Of a stretch of 64,000 nucleotides of DNA, positions 27,914 through 36,383 are shown piece by piece (the stretch's first letter is position 1; every line of letters starts with the position of its first letter). The notes under the pieces are model-generated. The model saw only the letters and a list, made by a program, of their open reading frames with translations. It was not told the DNA's origin and made no database searches. The DNA comes from Mycolicibacterium pulveris (GTDB lineage: Bacteria; Actinomycetota; Actinomycetes; Mycobacteriales; Mycobacteriaceae): positions 1,302,001 through 1,366,000 of the forward strand of contig NZ_AP022599.1 of assembly GCF_010725725.1 (NCBI RefSeq), in the 5' to 3' direction. The position numbers and the translations under genes were made by a program.

Positions 27914-28534
27914 TCAGCGCAGGTAAACCTGGCCCTCCGACGGGAACCCGCCGCCCCTGGTCGCGATGTGCACATGGTCGTAGTGGTTGGCGGTATCCGA
28001 CCCGCGATTCGACATCAGCCTTTGCGAACCGTCAGGCTTGTAAATGGTCTGCCGCCAGATGGCGTGCACCACGCCGAAGCGCTCCGCGTTCTCCAACACG
28101 TACGCCAGCACACTGTCGCCCAGCGCTTTCCCCGCCTCCGAGCGCGCATTCGGAATCATCACGTCGATCGCCAACCCGTGCGGATGCCACTTCAACGGAT
28201 CCGAGCGAACCCCACCGATATCGAGGATCTCGGGAAACGTCGCACTCACCGCCCGCGCCGCCAGGATCGTGTCCACCTGCAGACCCGTCTCCTTCGCCAC
28301 CCCCTGCGGCAGCTCCGGCGGAACCGGCGGGGCCGGTGGTTGGGCCGCCATCAACCGCACCGGCTGCGCGCTCGGCGCTGGCGCCGCCGCCATGGCCTCG
28401 CAGCACTCCGCTGCGGCACTGCCCTGCGGGTGGCCGTCCCCACCGACGACAAACAACGCGGCGGCCGAGATCGCCCCCGCGACGACGGCTAACCGCGGCC
28501 TCCTACGCGTGTTGGCTAATGCGTGTCTTCCCAT
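27914..28534 (-). CDS. Secreted protein with M15/ARB_07466-like C-terminal domain
   Basis: 206 residues. N-terminus: RRR basic patch then an Ala/Val-rich hydrophobic helix (about 14-31), a probable signal peptide, followed by a Pro/Ala-rich linker. The folded C-terminal domain (about 80-206) has WHPHGLAIDVMIPN and, near the end, NHYDHVHIA. These H-x6-D and H-x-H groups resemble the zinc ligands of M15 peptidases and of the ARB_07466-like domain common in mycobacterial exported proteins of the Rv0320 type. It may act on peptidoglycan; catalysis is unproven. It stands alone, with no operon partner visible. Confidence 0.78.
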   Translation of the reverse strand: MGRHALANTRRRPRLAVVAGAISAAALFVVGGDGHPQGSAAAECCEAMAAAPAPSAQPVRLMAAQPPAPPVPPELPQGVAKETGLQVDTILAARAVSATFPEILDIGGVRSDPLKWHPHGLAIDVMIPNARSEAGKALGDSVLAYVLENAERFGVVHAIWRQTIYKPDGSQRLMSNRGSDTANHYDHVHIATRGGGFPSEGQVYLR

Positions 28535-28738
28535 CGGCCGGGCAGACTACCGACGCCACGCACACACCAGCCAATTCGCCGCAGCGGCGTCCGGCCCCCT
28601 CGAAAGCCCCGCGCCGAGCCGAAACGTCCCAGGTCACACGGCCAAACCGCACTCCATTGCGACCGCCCCGCCACGCGCACCGATCGTGGCGAACGTCATG
28701 TCGGGCGCCGATTGTGACGCGGCCGGCCCGAGAAACGG

Positions 28739-29347
28739 TCAGCGCGCGCGACGGGCCCGCTGCCCACCCCGGACCTGTGCCTTCTCGTCGGTGAACACCG
28801 AGGGCAGCGCGAACTTTCGTAGCTCGTCGCGCAGCGCCTTCGGCGACGGCGCGTCACCGAGCAACGCGAACGTGAGCACGCCCTGCAACCAGCGGCTCGC
28901 CTCTTCGATCGTCACACCGGGGCGCAACCGCCCTTCGGCCTGCGCGCGTCGCAGGATCGGCCGCAGGCTGGACCGGATCAACGCCTCCACCGGATGTGAC
29001 TCGCCCAGAACCGCACGAACCCGCTCCGGCGGAAGGCTGGCCGTCAGCGCCGCCAATTCTTCGTCACCGCCGGTGATTTCGACAGCCCTGGCCAGAAACT
29101 CGACGAGGATCTCGTCGAGGTCGCCGTCGGGATCGAACTCCCAGGAGTCGATCTCCTGCTGAAGTTCCTCGCAGCACTGCACGATCGCCAGCTCGATGAG
29201 CTCGTCACGGCCCGACACCGTGTAGTAGAGGGTCTGGCGCACCACCCCCGCCGCGCGTGCGACGTCGGTCATCGTCGCCCGGTCGGGACCGAACTGGGCG
29301 AACGCGTTTCGGGCTGCCCGCACGATGCCGGCGGTGGGCTCGTCCAT
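28739..29347 (-). CDS. TetR-family regulator, downstream of membrane protein
   Basis: 202 residues. TetR_N helix-turn-helix at about 9-55 (ARNAFAQFGPDRATMTDVARAAG followed by VVRQTLYYTVSGRDELIELA). The C-terminal core has an acidic stretch (about 75-100). It is the second gene of a two-gene unit with the membrane protein at 29405-30109, 57 bases apart, and so is probably controlled by the nested palindrome at 30159-30193 in the promoter of that unit, giving autoregulation. The same gene order occurs at 50271/49450. Confidence 0.88.
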   Translation of the reverse strand: MDEPTAGIVRAARNAFAQFGPDRATMTDVARAAGVVRQTLYYTVSGRDELIELAIVQCCEELQQEIDSWEFDPDGDLDEILVEFLARAVEITGGDEELAALTASLPPERVRAVLGESHPVEALIRSSLRPILRRAQAEGRLRPGVTIEEASRWLQGVLTFALLGDAPSPKALRDELRKFALPSVFTDEKAQVRGGQRARRAR

Positions 29348-29404
29348 CCGCCAACTGTATCCATCCGGCGGAGTCCGCCGATCCGCGACCGGATGCCGGA
29401 TCGG

Positions 29405-30109
29405 CTACCCCGGCTCGGAGCCCTCGGCGATCTGGCGGCCGAGGGCCTTGTGCACCTGGTAGCTGATCGCCCCCACCCAGATCGCGAAGGCGGCCAGCGG
29501 AATGTAGATGCCGACGACCCCGTTCCACGCGAACGGCCCGACCTTGAAGAACAGCACCACCCCCGCCGGCGTGATGAGAAGCGCCGCCCACGCCGTCAGG
29601 TAGGCCAGCCACCGCGGCAACACCGGTTCCGGACGGCGGTCGAGAAAGATCGCAATCACGATGCACCACATCTGAACCCACACCGACCAGATGACGGTGA
29701 CGAACAGGATCCAGCCGAGGTCGTGGAGCGCCTCGGTGATCTCAGCGGCGCGTCCGTCGAACCGGAACGCGGCCGCCATCCAGACGCCGATCGGGGTGAT
29801 GAACTCCAGCGACAGCAGGCCACACGACACGAACTGAACGGCGGCCAACGCCTTGGCCCCGTCAATTCGCCTGAGCTGCCCCGAGATTGCCGCTGCCCAA
29901 GGCACCAACAGGGCCGACGCCGCCATCACCACGACCAGCCCCAGCTTGATCAGGTTCGGTTTGGCCTCGTACAGCGCGCGGATCTCCTCCGCCGTGGCGC
30001 TGGGCCGAGACGGCGGGAAGTACCCCATGACGAAGATGAAGATCGCGAACCAGACCGCAACCATCACCGGTCCGCACCAGATCATCACCCGCTGGACACG
30101 TGCCTCCAC
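29405..30109 (-). CDS. Polytopic membrane protein, recurring family (copy A)
   Basis: 234 residues from GTG at 30109, with GGAGG eight bases upstream. About six hydrophobic segments. Family signature seen in all five copies in this window: a P-P-x-x-P element after the first segment (YFPPSRPSATAEEI), then P-[VI]-[LFY]-PRW-x-GY/AY, then FFK-x-GP-[FM]-A-W/Y-NG. Copy A and the copy at 50271 share long near-identical stretches, for example ISGQL-[RK]-RIDGA and FITPIGVWMA. Function unknown; the fixed polar residues in membrane segments suggest a substrate- or cofactor-binding enzyme rather than a simple anchor, which is inference. Operon with the TetR gene at 28739. Confidence 0.85.
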   Translation of the reverse strand: MEARVQRVMIWCGPVMVAVWFAIFIFVMGYFPPSRPSATAEEIRALYEAKPNLIKLGLVVVMAASALLVPWAAAISGQLRRIDGAKALAAVQFVSCGLLSLEFITPIGVWMAAAFRFDGRAAEITEALHDLGWILFVTVIWSVWVQMWCIVIAIFLDRRPEPVLPRWLAYLTAWAALLITPAGVVLFFKVGPFAWNGVVGIYIPLAAFAIWVGAISYQVHKALGRQIAEGSEPG

Positions 30110-30158
30110 GCGGTCACCTCCCCACCCGGCCGGGTCGCACCAAGACCCTAACAGGACG

Positions 30159-30193
30159 TACGACGATACGACAAGATATGTCGTAATGTCGTA
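30159..30193. promoter_or_regulatory. Nested palindromic operator
   Basis: Inner arms TACGACA (30167-30173) and TGTCGTA (30179-30185) around AGATA; outer arms TACGAC (30159-30164) and GTCGTA (30188-30193). Both pairs share the same centre at 30176. It lies 50-84 bases upstream of the membrane protein start at 30109 and is the probable target of the TetR at 28739. Confidence 0.72.
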
Positions 30194-30202
30194 ACCGCGG
30201 TC

Positions 30203-31375
30203 TCAGTAGGACCGTGGCAGGCCCAGCGAATGCTCGGCGACGAAGTTCAGGATCATCTCCTTGGACACCGGGCCCATGTTGAGCATGCGGACCACCCAGA
30301 AATAGGTGGCGAGTTGATACTCGTGGGTGACGCCGTTGCCGCCATGCACCGCCACGGCGGCATCGAGCGCCTCGAGCCCGGCGCCGGCGCCCAGATACTT
30401 CGCCGTGTTGGCGAGTTCACCGACCTCTGCAGCCGCGTCATACAGTGCGCAGGCGCGTTCGGTCACCAGTTCTGCCGCCTGCAGATGCATATACGCCGCC
30501 GCCAACGGATGCGCGACGCCCTGATGCGCGCCGATCGGCACGTCCCAGACCCGGCGCGAATTCGCGTACGCCACCGCCTTGGTCAACGCGTACCGCCCGA
30601 TGCCCGTGCACAGCGAGCTGGTCAGGATCCGCTCGGTGTTCAGCCCGGTGAACGCCACGGCCAGACCCCGGCCCTCCGTCCCGATCACCTGTTCGGCCGG
30701 GACCGCGACGTTGTCGAAGAACACCTGATGGCTCTTGTCCGGCTGGCCCATCACGGTGCGGATGGGTGCCCACGACAGGCCCGGTGAGTCGGTGCTGACC
30801 ATGAACACCGACAGGCGACCCCGCCCCGTCGCGTCGTCGACGCTGGTGCGGGCGACCACCATCACCCAGTCGGCCGACTCCATCCCGGTGATGAAGACCT
30901 TCTGCCCGTTCAGCACATAATGATCGCCCTCGCGTCGAGCGGTCGTCGCGATGCGATGCGCGTTGGATCCGGCGTCCGGTTCGGTGATCGCGAAGGACAG
31001 CCGTGTCTCGCCACTGGCCACGCCCGGCAGCCAGCGTTCCTTCTGTTCGTCGTTGGCGCTTCGGTCCAGCACGGTCCCCGTGACGCCGGAGGAGAACAGC
31101 ATCGCCTGCATCGGGCAGCCGCTGCGGGCGGTGTGGTGCACGACGAGGTGCAGCTCCGACAGCCCCAAACCGCCGCCGCCGTACTTTTCGGGCAGGTGGA
31201 CACCGAGATATCCGTTGGTGCCCAGCTCTTTCCACAGCTCGGCGCAGTGCCCGCCCGAGTCGACCTGCTCGTGGTAGTAGTCGGGCCCGTACTTCGCGGT
31301 GATGGCGTCCACCGCTTCGGCGATCGCGCGGTGTTCATCGGCCATCTGCCCGGCTGCCAGTGCTGCCATGTTCAT
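30203..31375 (-). CDS. Acyl-CoA dehydrogenase
   Basis: 390 residues from ATG at 31375, chosen because it overlaps the upstream stop as ATGA; longer upstream frames run into the neighbouring gene. Seen: the FAD-region signature LSFAITEPDAGSNAHRI and NGQKVFITG (residues around 120-160), and near the end AVHGGNGVTHEYQL, whose glutamate occupies the catalytic-base position of the MCAD-type family. It oxidises an acyl-CoA at C2-C3 and passes electrons to ETF. Third gene of the P450-LLM-dehydrogenase operon; the substrate is probably a partly degraded side chain, by inference. Confidence 0.92.
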   Translation of the reverse strand: MNMAALAAGQMADEHRAIAEAVDAITAKYGPDYYHEQVDSGGHCAELWKELGTNGYLGVHLPEKYGGGGLGLSELHLVVHHTARSGCPMQAMLFSSGVTGTVLDRSANDEQKERWLPGVASGETRLSFAITEPDAGSNAHRIATTARREGDHYVLNGQKVFITGMESADWVMVVARTSVDDATGRGRLSVFMVSTDSPGLSWAPIRTVMGQPDKSHQVFFDNVAVPAEQVIGTEGRGLAVAFTGLNTERILTSSLCTGIGRYALTKAVAYANSRRVWDVPIGAHQGVAHPLAAAYMHLQAAELVTERACALYDAAAEVGELANTAKYLGAGAGLEALDAAVAVHGGNGVTHEYQLATYFWVVRMLNMGPVSKEMILNFVAEHSLGLPRSY

Positions 31376-32319
31376 GCTCCCGCCTGCGAGGTGTTGGGTT
31401 GGTTCGGATCGGTGCGCACGCGCGGCAGGACGTCGCGGGCCAGCGTTGCCAGAATGCGCTGCCGGTGCTCGTGGGTGTGCGCGGCGATCTGCAACAGGAC
31501 GGTTTCCGCGCCGGCGTCCCGGAATTGGGTGATCCTCCCGGCGACGTCCGTGGGGCTGCCGACGAGCAGGTACCGATCCGCCAGTGGCCGGAAGTCCTGC
31601 CGGTAAGCTGCGCTCACACACTCGATCCCGATATTTCGCGCCCAGTCGGCGTCGTCGTCGACGGCGACCCAGGCGAACAGCGCCGCGGAGACGCCCGCAG
31701 GATCGCGTCCGGCATCGGCCGCCGCGTCGCGAACGACGGCCAGCCCTTTCGTGAGGTGGCGTGGCTCGACCATGTAGGGCAGCCACACGTCGGCGTACCG
31801 GCCGGCGCGCTGCAGCGCACGCTTTCCGCGTCCACCGAGCCAGATGGGTGGTCCGCCCTGCTGGACGGGCGGCGGGTTCAGTGTCACGTCCTGCAATGTG
31901 GCGAAGCTGCCGTCCATGCTCGTCGGTTGCCCGGAGAACAACGCGCGCAACACCTCGAGACCTTCCTCGGTCCGACGAAACCTCGACGCGACGTCCACTC
32001 CGGCGGCGGCGAACTCCGGTGGATACTCGCCTCCGGAGCCGATGCCCAATTCGACACGGCCGCAGGAGATCCGGTCCACGGTCGCCGCGATTTTCGCCAC
32101 CAGCGCCGCGGGATACAGCGGCAACAGCGTGATGGATGAGACGAGGCGGATCCGCTCGGTGACCGCCGCCGCCGCTGCCAGCATGGTCAGACCGTGCGGC
32201 GTGGGACCGTGAAAGAACAGATGCTCACCGCAGCCGAGCAGGTCGAACCCCAGCTGCTCGGCCTGGCGGGCGTCGGCCACGACCGTGTCCGCGTTGTCGA
32301 CGGTGACACCGACCCTCAT
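31372..32319 (-). CDS. LLM-class (probably F420-dependent) oxidoreductase
   Basis: 315 residues. Luciferase-like TIM barrel: begins with MRVGVTVDNADTVVADARQA, then GFDLLGCGEHLF, a strand-loop with RIRLVSSITLLPLYPAALVA, and GRVELGIGSGGEYPPEF, the typical LLM phosphate/flavin loop. The length and the V-x-L-G-I-G-S-G-G motif are those of the family often annotated as F420-dependent in mycobacteria, but FMN cannot be excluded. It is tied to its neighbours by ATGA overlaps on both sides (32316-32319 with the P450, 31372-31375 with the dehydrogenase), so the three are one transcription unit. Confidence 0.9.
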   Translation of the reverse strand: MRVGVTVDNADTVVADARQAEQLGFDLLGCGEHLFFHGPTPHGLTMLAAAAAVTERIRLVSSITLLPLYPAALVAKIAATVDRISCGRVELGIGSGGEYPPEFAAAGVDVASRFRRTEEGLEVLRALFSGQPTSMDGSFATLQDVTLNPPPVQQGGPPIWLGGRGKRALQRAGRYADVWLPYMVEPRHLTKGLAVVRDAAADAGRDPAGVSAALFAWVAVDDDADWARNIGIECVSAAYRQDFRPLADRYLLVGSPTDVAGRITQFRDAGAETVLLQIAAHTHEHRQRILATLARDVLPRVRTDPNQPNTSQAGA

Positions 32320-33566
32320 GCGGGGCTGACGGTAACCGGCAACTCGAGGACACCGTGGCTGAAGACGTCGCGGACGTAGACGATGTCACCGGTCGGGTGG
32401 ATGTCTCGGGTGCGTTGCAGCAGTTCCTCGAGCAGGATCTTCATCTCCAGCACCGCGATGTGCTTGCCGAGACAGGTGTGCTGGCCGCGACCGAAACCCA
32501 GATGCCGGTTCGGGGTTCGGGTCAGGTCGAACCGCTCGGGTTCATCGAAGACCTCGGGGTCGAAGTTACCGGAGGGAAGCAGCATGCAGACACGTTCCCC
32601 CTCGGCGATCGGCTGGCCGTGCATCTCGATGTCCTTGGTCACCGTCCGCACGAAATGCAGGAAAGGTGTTGAGATGCGCACCATCTCCTGAATGGCGGTG
32701 TCGGGAATGTCATCGCAGTGATCGCGCAGCCACGCCATCTGATCCGGGTCACGCATGAGTTGGTGCATGGAGTGGGTCAACGCGTTGCGGGTGCTCTCCG
32801 CGGCGCCGCTGGCGAGCAGGACGAAATTGCCGAGGATCTCGTCCTCGGACATGGAATCCGCGCCGTCGGCACGCACCATCTGGCTCACCACGTCGTCGTC
32901 CGGGTTGGCGCGCTTCTTCGCCGCCAGATCACCGGCGTACGAGGTGAGGCTGAAGATCGCCTCGAGCACCGCCTCGAACGACGGCGTGATGCGGGTGTCG
33001 AACGGTGCGGCGAAGCGGTCCACCCAGGCGAAGAACTTCGGGCGGTCCTCGGCCGGCACACCGAGCACGTCGCCGAGCGCCTCCATCGGCATCGCGTGCG
33101 CGACATCGGTGACGAAGTTGAACGAGCCCTTCGCCAGCGCCTGGTCCACCACCGCACGGGCGTAGCCCCGGAACTTCTCCTCGAGCCGGCGCACCATGCT
33201 CGGGGTGAACGTCCGATTGACCACCCCACGGTGTCGCCGATGGTCGGCACCGTCCTGGGTGAGCATGGCCGGTTTGCCGCCAGAGGTCGGGTCGATCGGA
33301 TTGACGGTCCAGATGTTGACGAAGCCGCGGTTCGCCGCGAACGTGTCGGCGTCGCGGTCCACGGTCAGGATGTCCTCGTAGCGGGTGAGCACCCACACCT
33401 CGTTGATGAGCAGCGGGTCGTCGAACGTCTGGCGGTAGACCGGTTCGTTCTCTCGCAGGTACTTGTACTGGTCCAGCGGCAATCCGTAGGTATCCGGATT
33501 TCCGTTAGCGTAGGTATCAGGATCGAGCACGCTGATCGCGATGTTCTGTTCGGTTACGCCCGTCAT
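32316..33566 (-). CDS. Cytochrome P450
   Basis: 416 residues from ATG at 33566, preceded by AAGGA. Haem-binding loop LGFGRGQHTCLGKHIA near residue 355 (F-x2-G-x-H-x-CLG). ExxR element as EMVR. The I-helix reads LLASGAAESTRNALTHS, so the usual acid-Thr pair becomes E-S-T. Other family residues such as PERFDLTR and the PNRHLGFG lead-in are present. It hydroxylates a hydrophobic substrate with electrons from a ferredoxin; no ferredoxin gene lies here. The CYP family is not assignable by eye. The 267-base gap to the divergent TetR holds a palindrome (33766-33784) and a further TTGATATCAA (33642-33651). Confidence 0.93.
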   Translation of the reverse strand: MTGVTEQNIAISVLDPDTYANGNPDTYGLPLDQYKYLRENEPVYRQTFDDPLLINEVWVLTRYEDILTVDRDADTFAANRGFVNIWTVNPIDPTSGGKPAMLTQDGADHRRHRGVVNRTFTPSMVRRLEEKFRGYARAVVDQALAKGSFNFVTDVAHAMPMEALGDVLGVPAEDRPKFFAWVDRFAAPFDTRITPSFEAVLEAIFSLTSYAGDLAAKKRANPDDDVVSQMVRADGADSMSEDEILGNFVLLASGAAESTRNALTHSMHQLMRDPDQMAWLRDHCDDIPDTAIQEMVRISTPFLHFVRTVTKDIEMHGQPIAEGERVCMLLPSGNFDPEVFDEPERFDLTRTPNRHLGFGRGQHTCLGKHIAVLEMKILLEELLQRTRDIHPTGDIVYVRDVFSHGVLELPVTVSPA

Positions 33567-33765
33567 GCTGGTAGGTCCTTCCTCTCGCAACGAAGGCAGC
33601 GACGGACACCACTCGCCCGTCGATATCGAAGTGAATAATGTTTGATATCAACAGCTTTTAGACGTGTGTAGCCACGGCGCGACAACGCGGCGGGGCCGCG
33701 CGTGTCGTGCGCGAGACCGGCTTGCGCCGGTATCGAAAAGTGAAGCAGCCCACACCGCCCACGTC

Positions 33766-33784
33766 AAGAGACAGTTTGTCTCTT
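33766..33784. promoter_or_regulatory. Palindromic TetR operator candidate
   Basis: AAGAGACA (33766-33773), GTT, TGTCTCTT (33777-33784): a perfect 8-base inverted repeat. It lies 49 bases before the TetR start at 33834 and 200 bases before the P450 start, in the shared divergent promoter region. Confidence 0.68.
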
Positions 33785-33833
33785 AATTGTTGACGGGCTG
33801 CCTACGCCCCCGCGACGGTGGCACAATGACGCG

Positions 33834-34514
33834 GTGGCCAAACTCGACGTCGCGCCCACCCCTGTCCGTCGTCGGCCTGCCGAAGTGCGACGTCTTCTGC
33901 TCGCGGCCGCCGAGCGGGTCGCGGTCCGCAAGGGAATGTCCGCCAGCGCGCAGGAGATCGCCGCCGAGGCCGGCGTGCACCGGTCCGTGCTCTACCGCCA
34001 TTTCACCAGCGCCGAGGAACTGGTGCAGATGGCCATGCTGCGTCCGTTCGACGAATTCCTCGAGCGCATCCAATTGATGACGGCGCGCTCCGAGGAGGCT
34101 GAGCCGACGCCGCTCTGGGACTTGATGGTCGGGTTCCTCGGCGATCTGCTCGACATCCTGTTCGACCACCGAGACTTTCTGAGCATGGCGCTTTCGGAGT
34201 CCTCACCGCTCGGCGACGCCGACCGCACGGAGCTTCAGCACCGGTTGGGCGGCGTTCTCGACGACATCGGCGAGCTGGCGGTCCGCGCGGGCGTCACGCG
34301 GGGCCTCGACCTACAGAACGCGCGGATCAACACGCGGCTGGCAATCGCCATGGCGAGCGGCGTCGCGACCTATGAGAGATGGCTGCTGCCGGACCCGCAC
34401 TGGCCTGAACAGCGCGAGACACTCATCGAGCAGATGGCCAGCGTGCTGCTGTACGGGGTTCGCGCGGTGCCCGACGCGCAGAAACGCCCGGACCGGCTCA
34501 GCCCGAAGCGATGA
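33834..34514 (+). CDS. TetR-family regulator
   Basis: 226 residues from GTG at 33834. TetR_N helix-turn-helix at about 15-70 with KGMSASAQEIAAEAGVHRSV then LYRHFTSAEELVQMAML. Divergent from the P450 operon and upstream of the aldehyde dehydrogenase, which follows after 132 bases with its own palindrome. The palindrome at 33766-33784 suggests it regulates itself and the P450 operon; a related core, ACAGTTTGT, also occurs upstream of the carotenoid oxygenase (36278-36288), so that operon may share control. Confidence 0.9.
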   Translation: MAKLDVAPTPVRRRPAEVRRLLLAAAERVAVRKGMSASAQEIAAEAGVHRSVLYRHFTSAEELVQMAMLRPFDEFLERIQLMTARSEEAEPTPLWDLMVGFLGDLLDILFDHRDFLSMALSESSPLGDADRTELQHRLGGVLDDIGELAVRAGVTRGLDLQNARINTRLAIAMASGVATYERWLLPDPHWPEQRETLIEQMASVLLYGVRAVPDAQKRPDRLSPKR

Positions 34515-34539
34515 CGGCTAGCGCCGACCCCCCCCTCCA

Positions 34540-34566
34540 CAAATTGAGACACTACGTTCCAATTTG
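34540..34566. promoter_or_regulatory. Imperfect palindrome upstream of aldehyde dehydrogenase
   Basis: CAAATTG (34540-34546) and CAATTTG (34560-34566) are inverted repeats; the inner bases GAC and GTT/C continue the symmetry imperfectly around ACTAC. The site ends 81 bases before the chosen GTG at 34647. Probably an operator, regulator unknown. Confidence 0.5.
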
Positions 34567-34646
34567 ATCGCGGCTGGTGCATGATGGCTCGTGCGACGGC
34601 TGAAGAGGGCAGCCCACCCAGCCAAACCTTCGGTAGGAGAGTCGAA

Positions 34647-36179
34647 GTGTCCACAGCAGCTGATAGCCGACCCGACATCGACGTGCGCTCACCGGCCACT
34701 GGCGAAGTGATCGGCGCCGTGCCCGACATGAGTTCGGCCGAGGTGTTCGAGGTTGCCCGTAGGTTGCGGGCCGCCCAGCCGCATTGGCAGGCGCTCGGTT
34801 TCGAAGGCAGGCGCACGTGGTTGCACCGGTTCCGCGACTGGATCCTGGACCACGAAGACGAGATCCTGCGGCGAGTGCAGGCCGAGACCGGCAAGAGTTG
34901 GGGCGATCTGCCGATCGGTGAGATCGTCGCCTCGGTCGACGTACTGAACTACTGGGCCCGTCACGCCGAGAAGTTCCTCGCCCAGGAGAAGACGCGTCCG
35001 CACAGCCCGCTGATGATGACCAAGCGGCTGTGGGTCGAATTCCACCCGCACCAACTCGTCGGGTCGATCACGCCCTGGAATGCGCAGCTGGCGATGCAGA
35101 TGCTCGACATTCCGGCCGCGCTCATGGCCGGCTGCGCGGTGTTGACGAAGGCATCGGAGGTCACCCCACTGGGTTGGGCCTATGCCGTCGAGGGCTGGAA
35201 GTCCATCGGGGCGCCCGACGTTCTCGATGCCGTCACGGGGCGCGGCGAGGCCGGTGCCGCGGTGGTCGACGCGGTGGACATGATTCAGTTCACCGGATCG
35301 GTGCGCACCGGTCGAGCGATCGGGATGCGCGCCGCGGAGCGCATGATCCCGTGCTGCCTGGAGTTGGGCGGCAAGGACGCGATGATCGTGCTCGCCGATG
35401 CCGACATCGACCGTGCGGCGAAGGCCGCGGTCTGGGGCGGGTTCTACAACGCCGGACAGATCTGCGTCTCGGTGGAGCGGATATACGTGGAATCGCCCGT
35501 GTACGACGAGTTTGTCGCCAAGGTGGTCGAACACACCCGCCGCCTACGCGTCGGCACCGACGCGCCCGGTGAGGTGTCTCGTGATATCGGCGCGGTCGCC
35601 ACCGAGGATCAGCTCAAGATCATCGAGGAGCACGTCAACGAGGCCGTCACCAAGGGTGCGACGGTGGCCGTCGGCGGGCGCCAGCTCCCGGGAGACGGCC
35701 TGTTCTTCGAGCCGACGGTCCTGCTCGACGTCGACGAGTCGATGCTGTGCATGCGCGAGGAGACCTTCGGGCCCACGCTGCCGATCGTCCGGGTCGCCGA
35801 TGCCCAGGAGGCGGTCCGCCGCACCAACGACTCCCAGTTCGGGCTGGCCGCAAGCATTTTCACCAAAGATCGAGAACGAGGACGAGCGCTCGCCGCGCAG
35901 ATCGATTCCGGCTCGGTGAACATCAACAACGTCATGACCAACGTCTTCCAGCTGCCGGTGCCCTTCGGCGGACGTCGCGGTTCTGGGATCGGCTTCCGGC
36001 ACGGTGGCGCCGAGGGAATCCGCAAGTACTGCTGGCGGAAGTCGGTCATCGAGGAACGGTTCGATCTGCCCGCGGAGATCTACTGGTATCCGACCAAGGC
36101 CAGGAACCTGCAGCTGATGACACGCGCCGCCAGGTTCATGTCGGCCGGGGACTGGAAGCGCCGCCTCAAACTCCGCTGA
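34647..36179 (+). CDS. Aldehyde dehydrogenase
   Basis: 510 residues from GTG at 34647, preceded by AGGAGA; the frame is open 22 codons further upstream. NAD-binding region SITPWNAQLAMQMLD with the family N; glutamate motif LELGGKDAMIVL; catalytic cysteine in NAGQICVSVERIYVE; later EETFGPTLPIVRV and a C-terminal PFGGRRGSGIGF. It oxidises an aldehyde to the acid with NAD(P)+. The neighbours (carotenoid oxygenase downstream) suggest the aldehyde arises by oxidative cleavage, by inference. The last 50 residues extend beyond the usual end and are basic. Confidence 0.94.
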   Translation: MSTAADSRPDIDVRSPATGEVIGAVPDMSSAEVFEVARRLRAAQPHWQALGFEGRRTWLHRFRDWILDHEDEILRRVQAETGKSWGDLPIGEIVASVDVLNYWARHAEKFLAQEKTRPHSPLMMTKRLWVEFHPHQLVGSITPWNAQLAMQMLDIPAALMAGCAVLTKASEVTPLGWAYAVEGWKSIGAPDVLDAVTGRGEAGAAVVDAVDMIQFTGSVRTGRAIGMRAAERMIPCCLELGGKDAMIVLADADIDRAAKAAVWGGFYNAGQICVSVERIYVESPVYDEFVAKVVEHTRRLRVGTDAPGEVSRDIGAVATEDQLKIIEEHVNEAVTKGATVAVGGRQLPGDGLFFEPTVLLDVDESMLCMREETFGPTLPIVRVADAQEAVRRTNDSQFGLAASIFTKDRERGRALAAQIDSGSVNINNVMTNVFQLPVPFGGRRGSGIGFRHGGAEGIRKYCWRKSVIEERFDLPAEIYWYPTKARNLQLMTRAARFMSAGDWKRRLKLR

Positions 36180-36277
36180 TATTCCGGGGCCAGACGATAG
36201 CGCTCGTTAACTAATCGGTGTCATGGCAGATTGGCAGGTCAACTGGTAGAAATCACCGATGTCAGCAGCATCACGTA

Positions 36278-36288
36278 CACAGTTTGTG
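36278..36288. promoter_or_regulatory. Short palindrome with the ACAGTTTGT core
   Basis: CACAGTTTGTG: arms CACA and TGTG around GTT. It shares the 9-base core ACAGTTTGT with the operator candidate at 33766-33784. It lies 96 bases before the carotenoid oxygenase start, in a 204-base gap that shows no other clear element. Confidence 0.4.
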
Positions 36289-36383
36289 AGCGATCGTTTA
36301 CAACCTTGGTCCCGAGTGGATAGCATCATCGGCAGCGGCGCCCGGCGACGGGTGCAGGACCGGTACGACTGTTGGAGAGGCAG

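Noticed and set aside
30203..31786. Longer start of the acyl-CoA dehydrogenase (to 31786)
   Set aside because: The extra 137 residues are Arg-rich non-protein-like sequence antisense to nothing but lying over the LLM gene in another frame; ATGA at 31375 is a better start.
33642..33651. TTGATATCAA palindrome in the P450 promoter
   Set aside because: Too short to call an operator alone; kept only as a comment under the P450 entry.
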